A stretch of 64,000 nucleotides of DNA from Mytilus californianus (taxonomy: Eukaryota > Mollusca > Bivalvia > Mytilida > Mytilidae): positions 186,001-250,000 of the forward strand of contig NW_026262735.1 of the NCBI RefSeq assembly GCF_021869535.1. Direction: 5' to 3'. Of this stretch, positions 20,117 to 29,879 are shown one piece after another. The notes under the pieces are model-generated. The model was given only the letters and a program-made list of their open reading frames with translations, was not told where the DNA came from and did no database searches. Numbering within the stretch: position 1 is the stretch's first letter; the number at the start of each line of letters is the position of its first letter. The translations under genes were made by a program, and so were the position numbers.

Positions 20117-20565
20117 CAAAGCAGCCTACTCTATCTCCCGGTTGCTACAAACAATGTGGTCGAAGGAACTGCTTGTGTTGTAAAGCTGCCAATACAAGCA
20201 GTTCTTTCATCAGCTCCGTTACTAAACAAAATTATACCATCTACTCAAATTCCAACTGTAAAACGGAGAACTCAATTTATATATTAACATGTGACACTTG
20301 TGGCATTCAGTATGTGGGAGAAACAATGGACAAATTTAATATTCGGCTCAATAACCATCGTTCATGGTACAAGACCAGCAAAAAATGTCCTCTCACAAGA
20401 CATCTTCGTTCAACGAAACATTCTTTTGATAATGTTACTTTCCAAATCATAGAAGTCAACACCGAGTGGGACACCACGGCGAGAAGGAGAAGAGAACATT
20501 TTTGGATCCACCAACTCCACACTTTAGAACCTGATGGTCTTAACGAAAAAGATGAGAAAAGATAA
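20116..20565 (+). pseudogene. Penelope-like retroelement 3' fragment: GIY-YIG endonuclease domain
   Basis: Starting just after a (TA)n run, a continuous frame reads a Cys-rich motif (CYKQCGRRNCLCCKAA). It then has the GIY-YIG-like core SIYILTCDTCGIQYVGETMD, the conserved Arg in FNIRLNNHRS, a TRHLRSTKH segment, and the conserved Glu in RRRREHFWIHQL. It ends at TAA 20563-20565. This order is that of the endonuclease domain that follows the reverse transcriptase in EN(+) Penelope-like elements. The reverse transcriptase part is absent, so this is a 5'-truncated copy. The domain itself is uninterrupted and its catalytic residues look present. Confidence 0.82.
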
Positions 20566-20891
20566 AGAATAATTTAGTACACAGCATCGTCCTTTTTATC
20601 CTGTAATATTGGCCAATGGACGTTGCTAACTTCAACTACCAATTTTGTAAAAATCTTGAAATTCATCCAAATTATGTATTATTTTCAAGGCAGCTAAATT
20701 CAAGTGCAACATATACATTGAGCTGCAAAAGTTTCTTATCATCTACATCCGATTTCACCTTGATAGATGCACGCTTGATAAAGCTAGTTAGTCTAGCGAA
20801 ATATTGCGTTTATTTTCATTATTTTGTTAATATTTTAAACATTCTTATATTTACATACAAAATAGTGTGTTAAAAATACATTGTTAGGCAA

Positions 20892-20931
<40 letters not shown>

Positions 20932-21149
20932 GTAGTTATGGCATAAATTAAAAATTTTCCGTTTTAGTTATAATGATGGAGTCCAATGGCACGTGCTAGT
21001 GATCAACCGGGTCAATAGGTAACAAAATCAATGATCCATAACGTATGAAAGTACATGACTATTTTACAATTACACTCATGATTCTTAAATTAATAGAAAG
21101 GTGCCGTAAGGCTAAAGATTAATGAAGAATTAATGAATTTATGTATACG
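20566..21149. other. Penelope 3' flank, (TA)n at 20895-20932, no gene
   Basis: Contains a second TA-rich run and AT-rich sequence. The part up to about 20880 may be the element's 3' untranslated region. No coding feature. Confidence 0.45.
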
Positions 21150-21335
21150 TATTAGTATTTAAGCTGTTGATGTTTGACCATCTATTTCAACCCAAATAAA
21201 GCTTTTAGGACTTTTTTACTAGTTCTTTAGTACTATGAGACATGTTGTCATTGCATGTAAGCAATCAGCCGCCCTAAAAATGAGTATTCAGATACATTAG
21301 CAATGTAATTGTTTTTAAAATTTAAAAAATGGTGG

Positions 21336-21815
21336 ACCCCAAGGGTGACTGGGGAAAAGAAGTATGGTCACCATTGGTCTTCCGCCGACCGGCAGTAGAA
21401 CCCTTGCCAAAGTGGGGCGTCCGTTTGGCTGTGCGGGATGTACAAATTTGCAGCCACGTCCGATCAGAATGGGGACGTTAAATCCGATGCCTCGTGTATA
21501 GAGATTGATTGATTGTTGGTTGCTTAACGTCCAGTGGCAAATATCGTGTATAGAGAGTGCCACGCTCTATGCACGTTAAGAACCCTTGCAACAACTCTTT
21601 GAGGGGTCCGTAGGTGACCTGTTGCAAGGCTAAATTTCTGTCCCTATCCAATATACCCTCATTTCCCGTGGCAGTCTAAATTTCTCCGACGTTAATCCCG
21701 GAAGCCCCTATTACAGAACCTACCTATTGTATTTATTGTTAACTTGTTCTCGTCCTGAATATGCATGAAATATTTGCCACTGGACGTTAAGCAACCAACA
21801 ATCAATCAATCAATC
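21336..21815 (-). mobile_element. SINE-like element, copy 3, with nested insertion
   Basis: Flanked by a perfect 12-bp target-site duplication AAAAAATGGTGG (21324-21335 and 21816-21827). Same orientation as the host LINE. It is longer than its sisters because a 41-bp piece of the same family was inserted at 21504-21544. Confidence 0.88.
21504..21544 (+). mobile_element. 41-bp 5'-truncated SINE insertion nested in SINE copy 3
   Basis: This is the last 41 nt of the SINE family (the ATTGATTG...CAAATAT end) in opposite orientation to its host. It is flanked by the 11-bp duplication CGTGTATAGAG (21493-21503 and 21545-21555). Only the tail end was copied, as expected when reverse transcription from the 3' end aborts early. 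Confidence 0.88.
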
Positions 21816-22288
21816 AAAAAATGGTGGTTCTAGTTTAGAGCATGTCCTATTAAATATCATAGATTTTGTGTAGATTTTGTCTTTTTAATATTCAATTCTA
21901 TCTGCCATTTATCACAGTATATGGCTAAATATTGAGACTATTCCGTAGACCTGTTAAGTTTCTGAAAACAATTATCAAGTCATCAGCAAAAAGCAGGCAA
22001 CTTAGTTTTGAGTCTATGATTTTCAGAGGATAACAGTAGTCATTTTCAAAGATGTAATATTAAACACATCAGTAACTATGTTTTTGTATTTAATTGAAGA
22101 CCCGGTGTCATCATGTTGAAAAATTTCTGTCCTTCCCCTATATTATAAAGTTTGTACAGAGTCAAATGCCTTTCTTAAATCTACAAAACAAGCATAACAT
22201 TTCTTTTCGCTTTTAATTAAATACTTATTTATTAGTGATTTTCACATATAAATGCTATCTGCAGTTTTGTGGTTCTCTCTAAAACCAA

Positions 22289-22718
22289 CCACCAACCCCC
22301 AAGGGTGACTGGGGTATAGAAGTATGGTCACCATTGGTCTTCCTCCGACCGGCAGTAAAACCCGTGCTAAAGTGGGGCGTCCGTTTGGCTGTGCGGGATG
22401 TACAAATTTGCAGCCACGTCCGGTCAGAATGGGGACGTTAAATCCGATGCCTCGTGTAAAGAGAGTGCCACGCTCTTTGCACGTTAAGAACGTTTGCAAC
22501 AACTCTTTGAGGGGTCCGTAGGTGACCTGTTGCAAGGCTAAATTTCTGTCCCTATCCAATATACCCTCATTTCCCGTGGCAGTCTAAATTTCTCCGACCT
22601 TAATCCCTTAATCTATTGCAGAACCTACCTATTGTATTTATTGTGAACTTGTTCTCGTCCTGAATATGCATGAAATATTTGCCACTGGACGTTAAGCAAC
22701 CAACAATCAATCAATCAA
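22289..22718 (-). mobile_element. SINE-like element, copy 4, inside the LINE
   Basis: Flanked by TCTCTAAAACCAA (22276-22288 and 22719-22731), a perfect 13-bp target-site duplication. It interrupts the reverse-transcriptase frame within QFGFRENHK. The first ~7 bases (CCACCAA) before the family start may be untemplated or part of the 5' end. Confidence 0.85.
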
Positions 22719-23060
22719 TCTCTAAAACCAAATTGGCTCTTACTTAGGCTTACTAAAATTATGTTAGATGAACAACATCATTTACAGTTGCATTAAATAT
22801 TTTAGCAAGATAATCATCAAAGAGACTCCTCTGTAATTATTGGGATCATTTTTATCCCCGGATTTATGTAATAGGACTTAAAATGAGTTTCTCCACGATT
22901 TATGGTATTTCCCTGTTTGCAGGATAATATTAAATATTTTTATATAATTTTAAATCATAAATGTGTTAAAATATTTTATGACTTCATTTATAATTCTGTC
23001 TGGGCCAGCAACTTTCCGTAATTTTAGTCCATTTTAAATTTGATAATACTTTGAACCACA

Positions 23061-23990
23061 AACGACAAAATTATTTTACTCGCGTTGTGGGTAAAACCAT
23101 ATATGGATTCTTAAAAATTCTAAAGAACATCTGGATAATTTTAAATCTCGGTCTGTTTCTGAAATTAATTCTAACATAACTTTTGATTTTTTAACCCTTC
23201 ACACCACCATTTTCCATATGAAATTATAATTGATTTGAATATACAAGAGGAGTACGAATTAATAAATGTGACTGTAAGTAAGAACAGTTTCATAAGTTGC
23301 ATGTGAACAACTTATGGAAGTGTGTATCGACCTTGTTCAGCTCTCGCACGGTCGGCTCGGTGCCCGAAGGCTTTTGGTGAGCATTTAAATAATTTTAAAA
23401 GGGTGAGTTCCCAACCCAGGATAAAAGGGGGGTTCAAAATATATGTCCCCATTCAAATGCATTGACTGTAAAAAAAAAGGGGGGTTGGGTTCCATCCCCG
23501 CCCTGGATCTGCCACTAATAATTTGATCACACCAGGCTTTCAGAAACAGGTTCCATGATATCAATACCCTAATTTTCCCTTGAGGTCTGCAGCCTCTACT
23601 GATACATTGTTTTATTGAAAATGATAATACATACTTGTTCTCAGAAATGATATGTATTTTTTAGAAGATTCAACATAGCTATAGGTTTGAAAAAGGTGTA
23701 GGGGATTCGAAAGATCTATTTTAAAAGGGCGATATTTAAGGTGGGCTAGAAAATAGTATAGAAATCCCCCCCCCCCCCCCCCCCCCCCCCTTTTCATAAG
23801 AAAATTACAAGTTCTTAAAAGAAAATTTCTTGTGCTCTGACAATTTTGATAAACAATGTCACTTTCCAAAATGTCCTTTCTGTACACTCTTTAAATGTTT
23901 TTATTCATTCTACATGCCATATCTTTTTTAAGTCAATATTTATGGCTAATTATCATATCTGTCAATATTGTAGAATACATAAAAAGCACA
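23061..23990. other. No gene; repeat debris and a 25-base C tract
   Basis: Contains GGGTTCCATCCCCGCCCTGG followed by ATCTGCCACTA near 23480-23520, an end motif of a widespread 'GGCGGATCC' repeat. A run of 25 C at 23766-23790 yields a spurious poly-Gly frame on the reverse strand. Confidence 0.6.
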
Positions 23991-24667
23991 GATGGATCAA
24001 TCAAGAAATTTGTTCTTTGAGCAGCTTTTGGAGAAATTTCATATAGCAGGGAAAATTGGATACACCTTTCTTAAACAAGAGGTTGAAAATAAATATAAGT
24101 GATTACATTTCCAGATGTAAAGGAAATTGAGTTCAGTAAAACAGATAAAATATCTTTGGTGTTATATCCGAGTGATGATCCACTATGTACAGGTTATGAA
24201 CTCCAGTGTATGGTGATGAAAACTGTTTGTGTAGGAGTGGTTCCATGCATGTTTTTGGATATGAAAACCAACATATAGAGTTGAGGTGCCGTATAATTGC
24301 AGAAATGGTGAATAACAAGGACCAGTATTTGTCTAATAGTAGAAATCACCAATATGCACAGTACACAGAAACATTACTGCCCTCTGATAATTTAAGAATA
24401 CCAAAGGTTATTGAAGAAATTTTTGAAAGATACACAATAAAGTTTACTGATAAATCATCCTGGGGTGAAATGTGGCATTTGATGGCTATGTCAAATGTTT
24501 TAAGATGTACAATCATATCTGTCTATCCAGATCTTATAGGAACTGTTATATATCGTAGTCTATATCACAGAAAACTTGACCCAGAATTAAAAAGAACAAA
24601 TAAGACAATTCACATTATATGTCCAATTTTGGTAGAAATCCAGGATAGTTTAAGAAAGTTATAAAAA

Positions 24668-24786
24668 TTTCAAAAACTTTAACCACAGAGTGAATATTTA
24701 TGGACGCCGCCAACGACGACGCCGACGGAATGTAAGATCACTTTGTCTCGCTTTTTCGACAAAAGTCGAAGGTTCGACAAAAAAAG
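24668..24786 (-). repeat. Dispersed mussel repeat end with hairpin
   Basis: Read on the reverse strand it has a (T)GTCGAA...TTCGACTTTTGTCGAA hairpin (24755-24770), followed by CGTCGGCGTCGTC-type words and CACTCTGTGGTTAAAG. Same family head as 6542-6630. It lies between the OTU-like exon and the Ser/Thr exon of the transposon. Confidence 0.7.
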
Positions 24787-25131
24787 AGGTTAAAAATTAA
24801 TTTTCTGGTGCATTATTTGAATGATTATAAAAAATAGACCAGGTATGAGGTTTAAAAAGGGAACATTTATAGTTTTTGAACCATCTCTTGACTTGTCTAT
24901 ACAGAAATGGTTGAGTTCAGAGTTTGGGCTTAATTTACAAGTGTTTGCCTGACATTTGCTGTATTAACTGCCATGACTATAAAGGTTTATAACTTTGACT
25001 GCAAAAAGATATTATTTTTTAAAATATTTCTTATTTTTATAATATATACATGATGATATGATAATAAATTAAAGGATAAAATTAAAAATATCATTTTAAG
25101 AAAGTATCATTTTAATTTTCTTTGATTTTAG
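24787..25131. other. Probable intron of the OTU transposon
   Basis: AT-rich, ends with a good acceptor TTTGATTTTAG at 25121-25131 before the coding block CDERPAKIKKLN. Confidence 0.45.
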
Positions 25132-25214
25132 TGTGATGAAAGACCAGCAAAGATTAAGAAACTCAATCCTACTCGAACAGTCAAGGGAACATCATCAAAT
25201 AAATCATTTGATTC

Positions 25215-25765
25215 ATCAAGTAGTGACATATCATCAGTCAGTGATACACCATCAGTCAGTGATACACCATCAGTCAGTGACACACCATTAGTCAGCTGTG
25301 GTACATCATCAGTCAGTGACATACCATCTGTCAGTGACACACCGTCAGTCAGTGACACACTATTAGTCAGTTGTGGTACATCATCAGTCAGTGACACACC
25401 ATTAGTCAGCTGTGTTACATCATCAGTCAGTGACACCATTAGTCAGCTGTGGTACATCATCAGTCAGTGACACACCATCTGTCAGTGACAAACCATCAGT
25501 CAGTGACACACCGTCAGTCAGTGACACACCATTGGTCAGCTGTGGTACATCATCAGTCAGTGACACACCAGTAGTAAGCTGTGTTACATCATCAGTCAGT
25601 TACACACCATTAGTCAGCTGTGGTACATCATCAGTCTGTGACACACCATCTGTCAGTGGCAAACCATCAGTCAGTGACACACCATTGGTCAGCTGTGGTA
25701 CATCATCAGTCAGTGACACACCATCAGTCATCTGTGGTACATCATCAGACAGTGACACATCAATA
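25215..25765 (+). repeat. Coding minisatellite (VSDTPS / LVSCGTSS units)
   Basis: Units of 18 nt (GTCAGTGACACACCATCA and variants) alternate with 21-24-nt units encoding LVSCGTSS. They give alternating 6-aa and ~13-aa protein repeats rich in Ser, Thr and Val. A 2-bp deletion near 25432 shifts the frame within the repeat. The reverse strand also stays open, a by-product of the repeat. Confidence 0.9.
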
Positions 25766-28700
25766 TCCAATTCACCAGTTAGCACCATGAATATATCAGA
25801 TAAGGAAACACCACCAAAATCACCCTTTAAACCATTAATTAATGAACCAAAAAATTCCCCAGTCAACACAGTTGAGGAAAGCTGAATGAAAGTCGAAATA
25901 AGAATAGAAATTTTAATCCTGTTGCTCAAGATTCAACAAACCAAAATATAAGTGTAAATAGATCAAAATTATATGACCGCTCATTAGTAGAAGCTCTGGA
26001 ATTTGTAAAGAAACGCATGCTTGTGAAATAAAAAAGTCAAAGCGAAGTCATCTAGCAGGAGTTATCGCATGTGGCTCATATATATACTAGAAAGTGGTTC
26101 GCTAGTTTAGACACAGAGCTTATGTAACATTTTGAAGATGTCCAAACAAGAATACCAAGGTTCACAAGAGACAACACATAAACGGAAGCTATCAATTGAA
26201 CTCTTGGAAACACTTTCAAAGTACCTGCCTATAATGCAAATTTACATAAATGGAACAGGATACTTAATGAAATCAAGAGAAGGTGATGTTCAGGAATTTG
26301 TTGATACCATTGCTAATACCATCAATCATAAAGAATTTGCAAACAGGAATTTAGAACAGACATTGGAAAATTTGAAAGACTATCTGCAGTTTACAGATAC
26401 CGAATTAGACAAAGGCATTTTACGAGCAGTTCTTGTGCAGCTGTTTTCTGTGAATGCATTGAGTAAGATTGAAGGGTCAAAGTTTAAGCAGACATTTAGA
26501 AGAGCTAGAGATGAAATTCCAAGAAAAATGCATTCATTCAAAATTTTAAAAGAGTTTACTGACGGTAAGGAATGCTTTGACAAACAAACAGCAGCAGTGC
26601 CTTTACAATAGAAAGATATTGAAAATGAAAGAAAATGCATTTAAAGCCAGAGCTCAAGGTGCTGGAAGACAAAAGATTGCCGATAAATTTCCACAGCTGG
26701 CAGAGGTTTTGGAGCTTGCCTTTGGAGAGGGAAGTAAAATACACCCTAGGCTAGAAAACGATACATGGTACAAAAATCCAAATTTATCTTTAAATATGTC
26801 CGACGCAAGAGAACTATTGCTGACTGTTGCCACTGACAGTATACCAAATAAAGCCTTATCAACTTGCTATACATACACCCAAAATTTCAAGAAAAATACC
26901 TTGCAGGCAAAGCGTCATCATTATGGGCAGGATGTTAACGCAAAGATTTCTTTAAAAAATTTACCAAGAGTCGGGATGATGGAGGAAAGAATAAATGCAC
27001 ACTACTGTAGATCAAATGTAAACTATCATTTAGAAATGGCAGCTGTGGATAGAGAAAACACATTAGTGGATGCAAAGGATGCCAAAGGCATAGTCTGTGC
27101 TGATATTGATCCTGTACAAAATATTGGCAAACGTTGGAAGGATAAAATTCGACAAGATCACCAGTTTGATCAGTCAAGAACCAATGCATGTACGCCAATG
27201 ACACATTTATTCCTGGAAACAGTCTCCTCTTCTGCTGTAGTACAGTCATCAAATTTAACGCTTATGAATGTGGTGAGAACTGGTCAACCTGTCACTCTGG
27301 TTTATATTTCCTTTTATGAGCCTGAAACAGTTTTTAGATTTTTCAATGAACTTTTTCACTTGCTTTATATTCCTGCACTTGATGTTTTTTATCGCACCTC
27401 TGTCACAGGACAACTAAAGAAGAAATGGATATTTGTGGTGGACAATGGACCTTCTGAGGCACCAGCAAATTCTGTAGTACGAATGCTCTTAGTAAGACTT
27501 GATCATTTTCTGGCATAAAATATTGTAACACAAATCTCTTTTGAAAAATTAAATTCAAAAGACAATCCTGCTGAAAGACCTCATGCCTCAGAAAACCTTG
27601 TTTTAAGTAGACATGGTCCATTCAAGTCGTCGGAAATATTTGTCCACAAAAATGCTAAACCTGGAACTTCTGATCATTTAAAAAATATGGAATGCATGGC
27701 AGATGAAGTCATATCATGTTTAAAGATCTGAAAGATTTGAAAATAACCAATTTTTCAGCTTCAGAGGAGTAAAAGACACCTATATTTTTTATGATGAAAA
27801 TCAACTAAAACATTTTCTGAAACTGTCTAAACTTGGAAAAAATGACTGTCAGTCGGGCGTTTTTTGTAAAAGACTGTCCTTTTACTTACAAACATCTGCC
27901 AAACCTGGAATTTACAACATAACTTTGTAGGATCATATATTGAAGACTACAATCATTTATGCAACTCTGTTTCGGATAATGTAAGGACCGCATGTTTAAC
28001 AGAATACTCTGCAACAATATTTTCTAAATGCCCCACAACCCAAGTAAATCGATATGTTAAAGAACCATTGCCTGATTTTATGCGTTGGAATAAAAGCAAT
28101 GAATTACACTATATGTGTTTTGAGTCTCGACAGCAAGTACCCTTCGGTGAATGGGATTTAGAAGAATTGTTTCTCCCATCCAACATATTAATTTTGCTGA
28201 GTGAATTGTGTGTGAGTATACCTGAAACTGTTATGTCATCTGTTGCTTTACTGTCCTGGTTGACTCCTATTCAAATTGAAAAAGAACTTCAAAAAATTGA
28301 GGAGAAAATAGAACATCAGATTGCAGCTGATGAAATCAAGGAACGATGGAAAGATCATGAACTTTTCAAAAAGACTCTTGCAGACCTCCAAGATATTGCA
28401 AAAAACCTAAATATCACATATGCCAACAAATACACCAAAACAGATCTCATGCAGCAAATAGCTGAAAAGAAGAAACTATGCATTCCATCGCTGAAAGAAA
28501 TATATAATGGCAATTTGAGTAGTGTTGCAGCAGATGTAAGCAGTCTTTCAAACTTTTCCATATTTAGGCTTCGTAGCATTCTAAAATATCTCAATTTTAA
28601 TCATGGTGGAACAAAGGATGAATTGATTATGAGAGTTTTCCTTCTTCGACATAAAAGATCATATTTGATTTTGGAATCAACCATAAGCAAATTATCCAAA

Positions 28701-29009
28701 GGAGCAGAAAAGGCTGTTAGTATCATAATATGGCAAAGGAGACATCATAACAGATTAAACCATATCTACCGTCAAAGAAAGTTTTCTAGTATCAAAAACC
28801 GCACCAACTCACAAGTTAAAGTTCCTGAGCACATTTCAGAAGAAAACCTGCACCAGAGACATATAATACAAGAGATTCGCAACTCGGCGAAATCCCGTAA
28901 TAACACGCGGCCACTAGTTAAACCTCGCGAGATCTCCTTAGGTAATAAAGTCATTAATAAAAGTATTAAAAGTACTCGAAGTAAGGACGAATGTTTAAGC
29001 ATAACATAA

Positions 29010-29496
29010 ACTGTTTCAGTGTTAAATTTATCATAATTAATTTGAGTACATATATAATTATTTATTTTAATGTAATTTTGATTTTAGATTTGTATTATTG
29101 AAAAAGAGACATTATTTGATATTGTATTAAAAAAAACTGATATTGAATAATTAACACTTGATAAATTGTGTCAGAGTTCATTTTATTTGATAGTTACATA
29201 ATGGGTTTCTATTGAATATACACCTGTCTCGGAGACACAATTTCACAGTGTGACATGTATATTAGGTTTGAATAATTCGATGACCAGGTAAATCACAAAC
29301 ATGTTATAAATAATGAGTTTTAATTGACACCTTGTAAACAAGAAGTTGTTACACCACAGGTTCCAACACTCTTTCGGCTTAAATACACTGTGTGTGACCA
29401 ATATTGCACACAATTCTTACAAATATCACAGAATATAGCAAACATGGAACATATTTACAAAGTAGAACTATGGTAAGCTCTTTTTATTTATTTCAG
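29010..29496. other. No gene recognised
   Basis: AT-rich interval between the OTU transposon and the recombinase-like gene. It ends with the acceptor TTTATTTCAG at 29487-29496. Confidence 0.5.
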
Positions 29497-29879
29497 ATGA
29501 GACGCTACGGAATTTCAAAAAATGGCTGACATCTTCAATTTGTCAAAAAAAAGAAAGAGAGGCAAACCAACATTGCTTCCATGTTTTTCGAATTTGGAAC
29601 ACGGTTACAACAGAAAACAGAAGAATATTGCACGATATTACTGACCCCAAAAAAAAATTGAGCTTCTATGGTATACTAACGAAAGGCATAAACCTGCAGG
29701 GACATTGAGAAGCTACATTAGCTCTTGTGCTATCTTTATTGATTTCCTACTGGTAAACGGAGCGTCGAAACAAATGTCACCGAAGTGTGTTGCGTGTAAA
29801 ACATATCTAAAGACCCTTTGCAAAAGGTTAAATAAATAAGCCAACAGAAGAAAGGTTGAAATGATGACCAAAGATATCC
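29497..29879 (+). CDS. Recombinase-like gene, core-binding exon
   Basis: Acceptor TTTATTTCAG, donor GTAAGT at 29880. It reads ETLRNFKKWLTSSICQ... to DITDPKKK. The A9 run at 29649-29657 then needs one extra A to continue as ELLWYTNERHKPAGTLRSYI. An in-frame TAA at 29837 separates LCKRLNK from ANRRKVEMMTKDI. Homopolymer error could explain the first break but not the second. Confidence 0.55.

Larger units (their letters stand above)
21150..23060 (-). pseudogene. Non-LTR retrotransposon (LINE) reverse transcriptase fragment
   Basis: On the reverse strand, remnants of an RVT_1-type reverse transcriptase run from about 23060 down to 21150. They include TGKYHKSWRNS, SGDKNDPNNYRGVSL, SKSQFGFR and motif A YACFVDLRKAFDSV (near 22140-22190). 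The catalytic FADD box, in CLLFADDLIIV, is near 21970-22000. The C-terminal side has IANVSEYSFLG and a KALFGL-like piece. This order is that of LINE ORF2 proteins. Many stops and small indels interrupt it. The break between QFGFR and ENHKTADSIY is the site of SINE copy 4, and SINE copy 3 splits the part after the FADD box. Confidence 0.8.
23992..29009 (+). pseudogene. DNA transposon protein with OTU-like, Ser/Thr-repeat, DDE-type and SAP-like regions
   Basis: Remnants of one long protein lie in order. The start MDQSRNLFFEQLLEKF is at 23992. An OTU-like cysteine-protease domain (about 24115-24664) reads YPSDDPLCTGYELQ, then YGDENCLCRSGSMHVFGYEN, then IHI near its end. The usual D-G-N-C is D-E-N-C here, with the catalytic Cys kept. 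A Ser/Thr repeat region (25130-25885) follows, then a helical region (26132-26611). A DDE-type core has CADIDPVQNIGKRW, TPMTHLFLETVS, VRTGQPVTLVYISFYEPETV, VVDNGPSEAP (27430-27480) and NPAERPHASEN (27562-27600). The C part (27921-29009) has two SAP-like motifs, ITYANKYTKTDLMQQI and LNFNHGGTKDELIMRV. Breaks: frameshift near 24206, 2-bp deletion near 25432, frame change near 25880, a break near 26600, in-frame TAA 27516-27518, and loss of frame at 27730-27920. OTU domains occur in vertnin and transposon-related proteins. I cannot assign the transposon superfamily. Terminal repeats were not found. Confidence 0.7.

Noticed and set aside
23612-23887. Reverse-strand frame with a poly-Gly run
   Set aside because: Created by a 25-base C homopolymer.
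25128-25929. Long reverse-strand frames opposite the Ser/Thr repeat
   Set aside because: They mirror the minisatellite and consist of the same words read backwards. The forward strand has the domain context.
29430-29472. Small upstream exon ending ACTATG|GTAAGC for the recombinase-like gene
   Set aside because: The intron to the next acceptor would be only ~25 bases and the join creates a stop.
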